Origin: an uncultured Propionibacterium sp.
GTDB taxonomy: Bacteria; Actinomycetota; Actinomycetes; Propionibacteriales; Propionibacteriaceae
Assembly: GCA_938036835.1 (NCBI GenBank)
Contig: CALHWB010000019.1
Coordinates: 1 to 64,000 of the forward strand
Length of the DNA stretch: 64,000 nucleotides
Direction: 5' to 3'
The notes beneath the pieces were generated by a model. That model saw nothing but the letters and a program-made list of their open reading frames with translations, ran no database searches and had not been told where the DNA came from. The translations under genes were made by a program, and so were the position numbers. Of the stretch, positions 17,194 through 26,120 are shown in pieces (positions within the stretch are counted from its first letter, which is position 1; each line of letters begins with the position of its first letter).

Positions 17194-17371
17194 ACCGTAA
17201 GGGCTCAGCCGGGTGGATCCGGCAGCATACCGGCCAGCGATTCGCGCAATGCGTCCTGGCCAGGTGGCGCGGTCGGCTGCGGTCGATGCGGGTGCGGTTC
17301 GCCTTCCGGGTGGTTGTGCGCAGCCCGGATGCCAGGCCCGTCGAACGTCCGTGGACCGGTTTTCGTACCAC

Positions 17372-17413
17372 CCGGCACATGAGCCGGTCGTTCGACTCAT
17401 GCCGGGAGCGAAC
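17372..17413 (+). promoter_or_regulatory. Inverted repeats upstream of clpP1
   Basis: CCGGC-N6-GCCGG (17372-17387) is followed by GTTCG-N14-CGAAC (17390-17413), ending about 40 nt before the likely -10 box. The position suits an operator, for example for a ClgR-type activator of clp genes. The match to any known ClgR consensus was not verified. Confidence 0.3.
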
Positions 17414-17464
17414 ACCTGTGGAATGGGCTCGGTTTTGTGCACGCGGACGGGTAGGTTCAGGTAC

Positions 17465-18088
17465 GTGAATCCAAATCTGACACCCAAGCTCGCGGCGCCG
17501 GCCGGCGCGCCGGGCAGCATGACCGATAGCGTTTATCAGTCCCTGCTGGCGAATCGCATCATCTTCCTCGGCTCCGAGGTGCGGGACGAGAACTCCAACG
17601 CCATCTGCGCCCAGATGCTGCTGCTCAACGCCGAGGATCCGGTGAAGGATATCTACCTGTACATCAACTCGCCGGGCGGCTCGGTCGACTCGGGCATGGC
17701 CATCTATGACACCATGCAGTGGATCAGCAACGATGTGGCCACCGTCGCAATGGGTTTGGCCGCGTCGATGGGTCAGTTCCTGCTTTGCGCCGGGGCGGCG
17801 GGCAAACGCTATGCCTTGCCGCATGCGCGCATCATGATGCACCAGCCATCGGGTGGCCTGGGCGGCACCGCGTCCGATATCCGGATTCAGGCGGAGCAGT
17901 CGATGCATCTGAAGACCCAGATGGCCGAGTTGATCGCCAGCCACACCGGGCAGAGCGTGGCCCAGATCGAGGCCGATTCCGATCGTGACCGTTGGTTCAC
18001 CGCCCAGGAGGCGTTGAGCTACGGTTTCATCGACCACGTATTCGAACGTGCCGCCCAGATCAAGACCCCAGACGCACCAAACCAGTGA
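17465..18088 (+). CDS. clpP1: ATP-dependent Clp protease proteolytic subunit 1
   Basis: 207 residues. Serine-protease subunit of the mixed ClpP1P2 tetradecamer of actinobacteria. Catalytic Ser101 (LAASMGQF) and His126 (IMMHQPSGG) keep the 25-residue spacing of the family; the Asp lies in DRDRWFTAQEAL. YINSPGGSVDSGMAIYD is the oligomer/handle region. The GTG start has no clear Shine-Dalgarno but TAGGTT (17452-17457) 7 nt upstream, so probably leaderless; the ATG at 17519 is an alternative start. Followed 11 nt later by clpP2. Confidence 0.96.
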   Translation: MNPNLTPKLAAPAGAPGSMTDSVYQSLLANRIIFLGSEVRDENSNAICAQMLLLNAEDPVKDIYLYINSPGGSVDSGMAIYDTMQWISNDVATVAMGLAASMGQFLLCAGAAGKRYALPHARIMMHQPSGGLGGTASDIRIQAEQSMHLKTQMAELIASHTGQSVAQIEADSDRDRWFTAQEALSYGFIDHVFERAAQIKTPDAPNQ

Positions 18089-18099
18089 GGATACCCAGT

Positions 18100-18774
18100 A
18101 TGTTCCCGAACATGATCCCCGGCACCAACCTGCCGCACCTGGGCTATTCGGCTACCGGCGAGCCTCGGATGGACTACATCATCCCCCAGTGGGAGGAACG
18201 CACCAGCTATGGGGTGCGGCGTATCGACCCCTACACCAAGCTGTTCGAGGATCGCATTATCTTCCTCGGCACCCCGATCTCCGACGACATCGCCAATGCG
18301 GTGATGGCTCAGTTGCTCGTCCTGCAGTCGATGGATGCGGAACGCAAGGTGTCGATCTACCTGAACTCACCGGGCGGCTCATTCACCGCGCTGACGGCGA
18401 TCTACGACACGATGCGCTATATCAAGCCGGATGTGGAGACGGTCTGTCTGGGGCAGGCGGCCTCGGCGGCTGCGGTCATCCTGTCGGCTGGCGCCAAGGG
18501 CAAGCGTTTCGCATTGCCCAATTCGCGCATCCTGATCCACCAGCCGGCTGTCGGGGAAGGCTCATACGGGCAATCCTCGGATCTGGAGATCCAGGCTCGG
18601 GAGATCATGCGAATCCGTAATCTGATGGAGCAGATGCTGGCCGAAAACACCGGTCAGCCGGTTGAGAAGGTCAGCCGGGATGTGGAACGCGACAAGTACC
18701 TCACCGCTGCCGAGGCGGTCGAGTATGGCCTCATCGACGAGGTCTTCGGTTCGTTGACCGACGCTGCCGAGTAG
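18100..18774 (+). CDS. clpP2: ATP-dependent Clp protease proteolytic subunit 2
   Basis: 224 residues, TGAGGA about 8 nt upstream. Second, non-identical ClpP subunit; in mycobacteria ClpP2 is the ring that docks ClpX or ClpC1. Catalytic Ser122 (GQAASAAAVIL) and His147 (ILIHQPAV) are present, with Asp in ERDKYLTAAEAVEYGLIDEV. The typical longer N-terminus (PQWEERTSYGVRRIDPYTKLFEDRII) distinguishes it from ClpP1. In an operon with clpP1. Confidence 0.96.
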   Translation: MFPNMIPGTNLPHLGYSATGEPRMDYIIPQWEERTSYGVRRIDPYTKLFEDRIIFLGTPISDDIANAVMAQLLVLQSMDAERKVSIYLNSPGGSFTALTAIYDTMRYIKPDVETVCLGQAASAAAVILSAGAKGKRFALPNSRILIHQPAVGEGSYGQSSDLEIQAREIMRIRNLMEQMLAENTGQPVEKVSRDVERDKYLTAAEAVEYGLIDEVFGSLTDAAE

Positions 18775-18794
18775 CTTTGGCCGTTGGATGGTAA

Positions 18795-18839
18795 GCCTCC
18801 CATCTGCCGCCCTCGGGGGGCGCTGCTAGGGTGGGAGGC
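18795..18839 (+). other. Inverted repeat between clpP2 and clpX
   Basis: GCCTCCCA (18795-18802) pairs perfectly with TGGGAGGC (18832-18839), with a GC-rich inner region that can extend the stem. It lies directly before the clpX ribosome-binding site with no T-run, so attenuation or mRNA stabilisation is as likely as termination. Confidence 0.5.
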
Positions 18840-18857
18840 CCGGGGTAAGGAGGGGTG

Positions 18858-20138
18858 ATGGCTCGCATCGGCGAGAGCGGTGACCTGTTCAAGTGCTCGT
18901 TTTGTGGCAAGTCCCAAAAGCAGGTCAAGAAGCTCATAGCTGGGCCGGGGGTATACATCTGCGATGAGTGCATCGAGTTGTGCAATGAGATCATCGAGGA
19001 GGAATTCAACGAGGACGCTATGGCGCAACCTGGCGCCGAGTTGCCCAAACCAGCCGAGATCCGGGCCTTCCTGGACGAATACATCATCGGTCAGGAGGCC
19101 GCGAAGAAGACCCTGTCCGTGGCCGTCTACAACCACTACAAAAGGCTGCGCGCGCAGCAGGGCAGTTCTCGCCATGCTTCCGGCGAAGACGTGGAACTGG
19201 CGAAGTCCAACATCCTGCTGATCGGCCCGACGGGTTGCGGCAAGACCTATCTGGCGCAGACGCTGGCCCGGATGCTGAATGTGCCCTTCGCTATGGCCGA
19301 TGCTACCGCACTGACCGAGGCCGGCTATGTTGGTGAGGATGTCGAGAACATTCTGCTGAAACTCATTCAGGCGGCCGATTTCGATGTCAAGAAGGCCGAA
19401 TCGGGCATCATCTATATCGATGAGATCGACAAGGTGGCACGTAAATCGGAGAATCCCTCGATCACCCGGGACGTTTCCGGTGAAGGAGTTCAGCAGGCGC
19501 TGCTGAAGATTCTGGAGGGCACCGTCGCCTCGGTGCCACCGCAGGGCGGCCGCAAGCATCCACATCAGGAATTCATCCAGATCGACACGACGAATGTGCT
19601 GTTCATCGTCGGTGGCGCCTTCGCCGGATTGGAGCACATCATCGACGCCCGGATCGGCAAACGGCCGCTCGGGTTCACCGCCAACGAGGAGGTCCGGGCA
19701 CCGCGCGGCAACGACGCCTTCGCCGGCGTCCGGCCCGAGGATCTGCACAAATTCGGTTTGATCCCCGAGTTCATCGGCCGGTTGCCGATGATCGCTACGG
19801 TGCCGAAACTGGACGAGGAAGCCCTGGAACGCATCCTGGTCGAGCCCCGCAACGCGTTGATCAAACAGTTTTGCAAACTGTTCGATCTGGACGATGTGCG
19901 CCTCGAGTTCACCTCGGCGGCCATCGAGGCGATCGCCGAGAAGGCATTGGAACGTGGCACCGGGGCGCGCGGGCTGCGAGCCATTCTGGAGGAACTGCTG
20001 CTAGACGTGATGTATGAGGTGCCTGGGCGGAACGAGATCGGGCAGGTAGTGGTCACCGCCGAGGCGGTGCGCGGTGAATCCGCTCCCGAACTGGTTACCC
20101 GCAAGCAGTTGGCCGCCCGAACCGAGCTATCGGCCTGA
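18858..20138 (+). CDS. clpX: Clp protease ATP-binding subunit ClpX
   Basis: 426 residues, AGGAGG 5-6 nt before the ATG. Hexameric AAA+ unfoldase that feeds ClpP1P2. N-terminal zinc domain with C13, C16, C35, C38; Walker A GPTGCGKT (about residue 120); pore loop GYVGEDVEN; Walker B IIYIDEIDK; ClpP-docking loop IGF-like LGFTANEE; sensor 2 in ERGTGARGLRAI. Length is normal for the family. Encoded 83 nt after clpP2. Confidence 0.98.
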   Translation: MARIGESGDLFKCSFCGKSQKQVKKLIAGPGVYICDECIELCNEIIEEEFNEDAMAQPGAELPKPAEIRAFLDEYIIGQEAAKKTLSVAVYNHYKRLRAQQGSSRHASGEDVELAKSNILLIGPTGCGKTYLAQTLARMLNVPFAMADATALTEAGYVGEDVENILLKLIQAADFDVKKAESGIIYIDEIDKVARKSENPSITRDVSGEGVQQALLKILEGTVASVPPQGGRKHPHQEFIQIDTTNVLFIVGGAFAGLEHIIDARIGKRPLGFTANEEVRAPRGNDAFAGVRPEDLHKFGLIPEFIGRLPMIATVPKLDEEALERILVEPRNALIKQFCKLFDLDDVRLEFTSAAIEAIAEKALERGTGARGLRAILEELLLDVMYEVPGRNEIGQVVVTAEAVRGESAPELVTRKQLAARTELSA

Positions 20139-20379
20139 CACGTGACCGGCTTCCGCCCGACGGCCTACTCCGCGTGTTCCGTCGAGGCGGCATGTCTCGA
20201 GGCGTGGAGCGCACCGGGGGCGGCCGGTTCGACGATCCGAGCCGATCGATGGCCTGCATTGCCTACTGGCTGCCACCCGGCGGGCAGCGCGCCGGAAGCG
20301 ACCGTGGCTGAGTCGATCCGGTGGGCAGTCGTCCACTGATCACGGGGGTCTTGAGGACATCGATGACCGGGATGTGCGG

Positions 20380-20385
20380 TAACAT
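20380..20385 (+). promoter_or_regulatory. Possible -10 box for the YbaB-like pair
   Basis: TAACAT lies 23 nt before the ATG at 20409, which has its own purine-rich Shine-Dalgarno. No good -35 box is seen at normal spacing. The rest of 20139-20379 shows no feature. Confidence 0.35.
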
Positions 20386-20408
20386 CGGCTGACGGGAGAG
20401 GGGATCCA

Positions 20409-20711
20409 ATGGTGATGCGCAAGGGGGCTAATCATGCCGATGACCGGTCGCGCGCAATAGCCGAGATTCTCAGCCGTACCTACGAGGCGACCTCGTCCGA
20501 TGGCCGGATCACGGTGTCCAGCCTCGGAGAGGCGAAACTCCACTGGGCCAGCGTCGATTACGCATTCGATGAGCGAAGCAGCCTCAACGTGGCGGCTACC
20601 GAGGCGGTTCGTGCCAGCCTGACCATGGCTCGCACCCAGACCGCCCGCGCCATGGCCGAACTGCCGGGGCTCAATCCACAGTTGCGCGCGCTGCTGCTGG
20701 GGGGATTTTGA
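20409..20711 (+). CDS. Small YbaB/EbfC-like protein
   Basis: 100 residues; GGGAGAGGGG upstream. SSDGRITVSSLGEAKL resembles the YbaB beta hairpin, followed by a helix rich in Ala/Thr that resembles the family's second helix (LNVAATEAVRASLTMARTQTARAM). Divergent from true EbfC, like the copies found beside actinobacterial WXG100 genes. Its TGA overlaps the ATG of the next gene (TGATG), so the two are translationally coupled. DNA binding is not assured. Confidence 0.6.
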   Translation: MVMRKGANHADDRSRAIAEILSRTYEATSSDGRITVSSLGEAKLHWASVDYAFDERSSLNVAATEAVRASLTMARTQTARAMAELPGLNPQLRALLLGGF

Positions 20712-21049
20712 TGTCGGTGCTGACCCCGGATGGGGCGGATGAGGTACCGGAGGCTCCCATGGCCCAGTTCGTTGCCGCCAGCGACGACGAGCAGGTGGTG
20801 GCCATCGTGTCGGCTCGGCTGGAGGTGCTTCAGGTCAGAGTGGCCGATGGCTGCCCGCCGGAGGTTGCCGAGCAGGGCATCGTCCAGGCCGTGAACCGGG
20901 CCTTGGCCAAGGCCGAGGCGATGCCGGTGAACGAGATCGTTAAGGCCCGGGACGCGCGCATGAGCGAATTCAATGCTTTGATGGAGGGCCTGGAATCGGA
21001 TGTGTCCCGGGCACGTACCCGAAGAGCCGATCGCCGTCGAAACCGTTGA
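20711..21049 (+). CDS. Second YbaB-like small protein
   Basis: 112 residues starting MSVLTPDGADEVPEAP. The central strand-helix pattern (VVAIVSARLEVLQVRVADG ... VAEQGIVQAVNRALAKAEAM) fits the YbaB fold, where a conserved Asn-Ala-containing helix follows the sheet. The C-terminal tail is strongly basic (RARTRRADRRRNR), which could contact DNA or a partner. Coupled to the upstream gene and facing the WXG/EspC pair on the other strand. Confidence 0.55.
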   Translation: MSVLTPDGADEVPEAPMAQFVAASDDEQVVAIVSARLEVLQVRVADGCPPEVAEQGIVQAVNRALAKAEAMPVNEIVKARDARMSEFNALMEGLESDVSRARTRRADRRRNR

Positions 21050-21097
21050 ACCTCCGGCCGATCCGAAGGCGTCGATGACGGCAACCGCGGTGGGGTA

Positions 21098-21754
21098 TTA
21101 GCCCAGCCGATCGGCCAGCTTGTCAAGGTCGCCAGAGATCCGGTGGGTGTCCACGGTCAACTCGGTTACCGCGAGGCTGACCTCGGTGAGCAAGGAGTTG
21201 ACCCGTTCGCTGGCGTCGGCTAACTGTTCCAGCAACAAAGTCACCTGCCTCAGATTGGCGGCTGCCCACTGCGACATCGCCAGCCCGCCGGTCAGCGGGG
21301 TCATCGATCGGGCCGTTTGGAGCGACCGTTCGGCATAGTCGATGCTGGCGCGAACCAGATCCGACAGCAGGTGGTCGTTGGCGCCGCGGCCCTGTTCGGC
21401 GGCCTGAATTAGCAGGCTGGAATCGTTGCCCATCTCGTGCAGCGCATGGACCCGGTCGTTCAGGTCGGCGACCACATGGTCGAAGGCTGCTCGCGAGACT
21501 CCCTGCCAGTCGCCTACTCGTTCTCCGAGAGCGTCCAGGTGCCCGGCTAACTCGTCGAGTCGTTTGGCATAGTCGGTTTGCTCTGCTGCGGTCCCGGTCA
21601 GATCGGCGGGATCATTGGTTAGCTCGGCCGCCAGTTCGACTATGGTCTCGTAACCGTCATCATGGTCGAAAATCATACGCACCTCGGGCGACATGTCCTC
21701 ATGCCAGTCCTTCAGGGTGCGCACCAGGGATGAGTCATTTGGCTCGTACTTCAT
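21098..21754 (-). CDS. WXG-motif type VII cargo-like protein
   Basis: 218 residues, almost entirely helical. W83-Q84-G85 sits in a turn between two helices (LGERVGDWQGVSRAAFDHVVADL), the arrangement that defines WXG100 proteins, though the protein is about twice the usual 100 residues. A further helical pair follows (about 125-215). It overlaps the EspC-like gene by ATGA, so the two are co-translated and may form a heterodimer as ESX cargo pairs do. No EccC, EccB or mycosin genes occur in the window. Confidence 0.6.
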   Translation of the reverse strand: MKYEPNDSSLVRTLKDWHEDMSPEVRMIFDHDDGYETIVELAAELTNDPADLTGTAAEQTDYAKRLDELAGHLDALGERVGDWQGVSRAAFDHVVADLNDRVHALHEMGNDSSLLIQAAEQGRGANDHLLSDLVRASIDYAERSLQTARSMTPLTGGLAMSQWAAANLRQVTLLLEQLADASERVNSLLTEVSLAVTELTVDTHRISGDLDKLADRLG

Positions 21755-22101
21755 GACAGTTCTCCAAGGGCCCTGCCGATGCCGCGATTGATCAACTCGG
21801 TTGCCTGGTCCTCGGTGTTCAGGTAGTCCCAGGCGCTGGCCCGCAGCGCTTGCGAAGATTGGCGGACTGCTCGGCCGGCGCTGCGGATGGCGTCTAGATA
21901 GGCAGCGGTAGCTGCCTGACCGGCGGCCCCCACATCGTCTTGGGGACGATGGCTGTCTGCCCGGCTCGTGTCCGCATCGGTCGGCTTGGCCGAAGTGGTT
22001 GGCTTGGCCGGTAGGTTCTCCTCACAGTCCTCGGCCATGGCCTGCATGCTATCCGCACCAGCGATCAGCAACTCCGGTGACACGACGATGTCGTAATCCA
22101 T
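21751..22101 (-). CDS. EspC-like type VII secretion target
   Basis: 116 residues, AGGAG 5 nt before the ATG. The N-terminus DYDIVVSPELLIAGADSMQAMAEDCEEN and a helical second half (YLDAIRSAGRAVRQSSQALRASAWDYLNTEDQATELI) resemble EspC-family ESX substrates. YLNTE fits the C-terminal YxxxD/E secretion signal. A Thr/Ser/Asp-rich linker (PTTSAKPTDADTSR) replaces the usual short turn. First gene of a two-gene minus-strand unit, divergent from thrC. Confidence 0.6.
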   Translation of the reverse strand: MDYDIVVSPELLIAGADSMQAMAEDCEENLPAKPTTSAKPTDADTSRADSHRPQDDVGAAGQAATAAYLDAIRSAGRAVRQSSQALRASAWDYLNTEDQATELINRGIGRALGELS

Positions 22102-22313
22102 CGGTCTCCTCTCGTTGGTCAAGCCGGACACAACGATGGTATCTGGGTATCGGGCCAGCGGCCTCGCCAACCGTTGAAGCCCGCTTGCCGGGCGTACATG
22201 CTCGGTTCGCTGTCGGCGATATCGACGACCGCCGTGGTATTGCCAGTCGACGGATCATTCGGTTCACCCGGTACGGCCAGGGGTAGCGCTCGCGGTCTTG
22301 GTAGGCTGCCTGG

Positions 22314-23750
22314 GTGCGGTATATCTCCACCCGGGCCGGGGCCGGCGTCCCGGCAGGATTCAGCGACATTCTGTTGGCGGGCTTGGCCGCCGATGGTGGG
22401 CTATATCTACCGGCCGAGTATCCAAAACTGACCGATGGGAGGCTGACCGGTTTCCGCCGGGCGCTACAGACCGAGGGCTACGCCGGCCTGGCCCGGCAGG
22501 TCGTCGGGCTATTCATCGACGATATCGACCAGGCCGATCTGGCGGCCATCTGCCGGCGTGCCTATACCGCCGATAGGTTCGGCGACCCGCGGATCGTGTC
22601 CGCCGAGCGAGTCGGCGATGGCCGGATATGGCTGGGGCATATATCCAATGGCCCAACCGCAGCCTTCAAGGACATGGCCATGCAGTTGCTGGGTGGGCTG
22701 TTCGCCCATGAACTCGCCCGACGCGACACCACCCTGACCATTCTTGGCGCCACCAGCGGAGACACCGGTAGCGCCGCGGAATATGCGCTGCGGGGCCAGC
22801 CGCGGATTCGCGTCCACATGCTTACTCCGGCCGGCCGGATGACCCCATTCCAGCAGGCCCAGATGTTCAGCCTGCCGGACGCAAACATTCACAACATCGC
22901 CGTCGATGGGGTTTTCGACGACTGTCAGGATCTGGTGAAGACGGTCAACGCGGACGTCGAGTTCAAGACGCGATACCATATCGGGGCGGTGAACTCGATC
23001 AACTGGGCACGGCTGGTAGCGCAGGTGGTTTACTACGTGGCGTTGTGGGTCCAGACCACCGGTAGCAATGATCAACAGGTCAGTTTTGCGGTACCGTCCG
23101 GCAACTTCGGCAATATCTGTGCTGGCCATGTGGCCCGGCAGATGGGGTTGCCGATCGATGCCCTGATCCTGGCCACGAACGAAAACCGGGTGTTGCACGA
23201 ATTCTTCGATACCGGACGCTACCGCGTTCGATCGGCTGCCGAGGTGCCGGCAACCAGTAGCCCATCGATGGACATTTCTAAGGCCTCCAACTTCGAGCGG
23301 TTCGTGTTCGATCTGTTGGGTCGCGATGGCCGGCGGGTGGCCGACCTGTTCGGCGGCCAGTTGAACTCCAGAGGAGAATTCGATCTGTCCGGCACCGCCG
23401 AGTTCGCCCGGCTGGCCGCCGATTTTGGCTTCCGCAGCGGTTCCTCGACCCATGCCGATCGGGTAGCCACCATCGCCGACTGGTACCGTAGCCACCGCAT
23501 CCTGATCGACCCGCACACCGCCGATGCGGCCCACGTGGCAGAATCCTTCCTCGACCGGGTGAGTACCCCGATCGTGGTGCTAGAAACCGCCTTGCCGGTG
23601 AAGTTCGCCCAGACCATTGCCGAGGCCATCGGGGAGGTCCCGCCGCTACCTGCCAGGTTCGCCGGCCTAGAGCAGGCGCCTCGGCGCGTGGTGAACCTGC
23701 CAAACGACGTCCAGGCGATCAAGGATCACATCGCCGCGCAGGCCGGCTGA
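22314..23750 (+). CDS. thrC: Threonine synthase
   Basis: 478 residues. PLP enzyme converting O-phospho-homoserine to threonine. The long (yeast/E. coli-like) ThrC subtype begins MRYISTRAGAGVPAGFSDILLAGLAADGGLY. The PLP lysine is K119 in FKDMAMQLLG, and GATSGDTGSAAEYAL is the phosphate/PLP-binding loop. GTG start without Shine-Dalgarno; TAGGCT (22302-22307) ends 6 nt upstream, a leaderless signature. Isolated from hom and thrB. Its stop is immediately adjacent to the convergent amylase stop, with no gap. Confidence 0.95.
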   Translation: MRYISTRAGAGVPAGFSDILLAGLAADGGLYLPAEYPKLTDGRLTGFRRALQTEGYAGLARQVVGLFIDDIDQADLAAICRRAYTADRFGDPRIVSAERVGDGRIWLGHISNGPTAAFKDMAMQLLGGLFAHELARRDTTLTILGATSGDTGSAAEYALRGQPRIRVHMLTPAGRMTPFQQAQMFSLPDANIHNIAVDGVFDDCQDLVKTVNADVEFKTRYHIGAVNSINWARLVAQVVYYVALWVQTTGSNDQQVSFAVPSGNFGNICAGHVARQMGLPIDALILATNENRVLHEFFDTGRYRVRSAAEVPATSSPSMDISKASNFERFVFDLLGRDGRRVADLFGGQLNSRGEFDLSGTAEFARLAADFGFRSGSSTHADRVATIADWYRSHRILIDPHTADAAHVAESFLDRVSTPIVVLETALPVKFAQTIAEAIGEVPPLPARFAGLEQAPRRVVNLPNDVQAIKDHIAAQAG

Positions 23751-25883
23751 TCAACCTCCCACGGTGAAACTGCCTTCGGTATGGCTGACATTGCCGGATC
23801 CGTCGGTCACCACCACGCGTACCTCCATCGGGGTGCCCGTTGGCTGATTCGACAGATCGGCGAATACCCGATAGCGGCCGGTTTCCGAATTGGGCGCGTC
23901 GTCGGTGCCAAGTAGCTGCCAATCGCTGCTTCCGGCCGGGCGGACGAGGAAGCTGACCTCCGCGAAGGCCGGTTGCGACAAGGCAGCCTCGATGGGGATG
24001 GGCTGTTGGGGACGCGAGGCATCGATCGGCTCGATGGCAGCGGTAGGCGCGGCCTGCCTGGCGGGTAGGCCACGCTCGGCCTGATATACCCGTACCGACA
24101 TCGGCTCGGCCGACACCTGCGCGGTACCGTCGGCGGCGACCGGCGACGCTTCGCCGCCGCCGAAGATTGGCGTCAGGGTGGTTTCGCGGACATCGGTTCG
24201 CACCGTGGCCTGGTGGGTTTCGGCCGAGTTGTTGGCCACCACCACATACTCTCGGCCGGCCGCGATCCGGCTGGTCACCAGCAGCCCAGCCGACTCGTCG
24301 GCGTACCGGATCATCTGGGCCCCGTTGACCAGCGCCGGGTGCGCCTGCCGTAGCCCGGCGAGATCGGCAAGATGCCGGTAGAGCCGGTGAGTGGGGTCGT
24401 AGCGATCCAGCGACCCGGGCGATCCACCCAGCACCTGATCGGTCGCATAGCGTTCGGTGCGGGTGGCGAACAGATCGGCGCGGGCTGCCTGATCGCCGCC
24501 ACTGCCGGTCAATCCCTGTTCGTCGCCGTAGTAGATCACCGGCTGGCCGCGGGTGAGCAGCAGCAGTGAATGGGCGAACAGGTCGCGGGACAAGCGCTGA
24601 TCGGGAGTGCCGGCGACCAGCATACCGATTCGTCCCAGGTCGTGATTACCCAGGAAGGTGGGTGATTGGTAGGGGCCGGAATCGGCGTCGATCAGGTAAT
24701 CGTCTTGATCCCAGACTCGCACCAGTTCCCGCGGCGAGCCCATGTTGGCAACCTGTACTGCGGCCGCCTGGAAGGCGAAATCCAGGGCCGCCGGCAATCG
24801 GCCGCGGGTGGTGAACCGACTGGTCTGCTCGACATCGGTGGTGAAAACCTCGCCGAACATGAAGAATTCCGGGCCGCCGGAAGCCTGTAGCGCGGGACAG
24901 AACTGCTGCCAAAACTCGATGTTGACGTGCTTCACGGTATCGATCCGGAAACCGTCGATCCCCCAGGACTGCCAGGCCTGGTAGATCTCGGTGAACCCCG
25001 ACACGACCTCGGGGCGCTCGGTGAACACATCGTCCAGCCCGTGGAAGTCCCCGTAGGTAACCGATTCCCCAACCCAGGTGGAATCTCCCCGGTTGTGGTA
25101 CATGGTGGGGTCGTTCAACCAGCCTGGTGCCCGAGCCTCGCTGCGGGCTGGATCGATCACCGGGCGATGGGGGGCAAAACTGTCGGCGTCCAATGCCGGG
25201 AAGGGCTGCCTGGTCGCGGCCAGCTGCGCGTCGTCGATGACCTGCCCGCTGGCGTCCCGGTAGGGCGACTGGGATTTCGGCCGATAGCTGTGGCTGCCGT
25301 CGGCATAGTCGATGACATCCGCGGTGTGATTGACCACGATGTCGAAATAGATCCGCATGCCCCGCCGATGCACCGCGGCGATCAACTGGCGCAGCTCGTC
25401 CTCGGTGCCCAGATGCGGGTCTATGCGGGTGAAATCGGTGATCCAGTAGCCGTGGTAGCCGGCCGAGGCGGCCCTGCCGGTGCCCTGCACCGGCTGGTTC
25501 ACGAATGTCGGGGTGAGCCAGATGGCGGTGGTGCCCAACCCCTGGATGTAGTCGAGGTGAGCCATGATGCCGGCAAGATCGCCACCATGGTAGAAGCCGA
25601 TATCGGTCGGGTCGAAGCCGGTGGTCATCCGGTCGCCGTTCAGCCCGCCGGTGTCGTTTCCGGGGTCGCCGTTGGCGAAGCGGTCGGTGACGATGAAGTA
25701 GAACTGCTCATCGGTTTGACCCGGCCGCAGGGCATGCATGGGCGTGGCATCGTCGTGACCGAGCCAGCGCCCCAGTGGGGTGGCGATCGCGATCAGGACC
25801 AGGCCCAGCGACAGCGCCAGCCATGGCGGCCAGCGGGAATCGCGGTTGGTCACGCCGGCCTGGCCGATTGGGGTGTCGGGCAT
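23751..25883 (-). CDS. Membrane-anchored or secreted GH13 alpha-amylase
   Basis: 710 residues. An N-terminal hydrophobic segment (about 20-40, PPWLALSLGLVLIAIATPLG) acts as signal or anchor, so the catalytic part faces outside. GH13 regions in order: DIVVNH (region I), GFRIDTVKHV with the nucleophile Asp (about 313), FGEVF with the acid/base Glu (about 345), and FLGNHD (about 414). A C-terminal beta domain and a cadherin-like or Ig-like tail (VRVVVTDGSGNVSHTEGSF) follow. It cleaves alpha-1,4-glucans or maltodextrins. The ATG has TAGAGT 7 nt upstream (25896-25891), so likely leaderless. Confidence 0.92.
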   Translation of the reverse strand: MPDTPIGQAGVTNRDSRWPPWLALSLGLVLIAIATPLGRWLGHDDATPMHALRPGQTDEQFYFIVTDRFANGDPGNDTGGLNGDRMTTGFDPTDIGFYHGGDLAGIMAHLDYIQGLGTTAIWLTPTFVNQPVQGTGRAASAGYHGYWITDFTRIDPHLGTEDELRQLIAAVHRRGMRIYFDIVVNHTADVIDYADGSHSYRPKSQSPYRDASGQVIDDAQLAATRQPFPALDADSFAPHRPVIDPARSEARAPGWLNDPTMYHNRGDSTWVGESVTYGDFHGLDDVFTERPEVVSGFTEIYQAWQSWGIDGFRIDTVKHVNIEFWQQFCPALQASGGPEFFMFGEVFTTDVEQTSRFTTRGRLPAALDFAFQAAAVQVANMGSPRELVRVWDQDDYLIDADSGPYQSPTFLGNHDLGRIGMLVAGTPDQRLSRDLFAHSLLLLTRGQPVIYYGDEQGLTGSGGDQAARADLFATRTERYATDQVLGGSPGSLDRYDPTHRLYRHLADLAGLRQAHPALVNGAQMIRYADESAGLLVTSRIAAGREYVVVANNSAETHQATVRTDVRETTLTPIFGGGEASPVAADGTAQVSAEPMSVRVYQAERGLPARQAAPTAAIEPIDASRPQQPIPIEAALSQPAFAEVSFLVRPAGSSDWQLLGTDDAPNSETGRYRVFADLSNQPTGTPMEVRVVVTDGSGNVSHTEGSFTVGG

Positions 25884-26120
25884 GGCGCTCACTCTAGACC
25901 AGGGCCGTGTCACCGGCCGCCCACCGGTGGGATCCGGCGACAGGTCTTCCGGGAGCAGCTTCCGTCTGCACCCCGGAATCCGGGCAGGCAGGGTGACATG
26001 TGCCCGGGGCATGCGGTTGCGTTGTCTTGCTCGCCAGGCCCATCGAAACCGCGTGGCTGGTAAGGTGCGGGTTTGCGGCCTCCGATGGTAGGCGCCGGCC
26101 GGGCGGCCCGCAGCCTTGGC

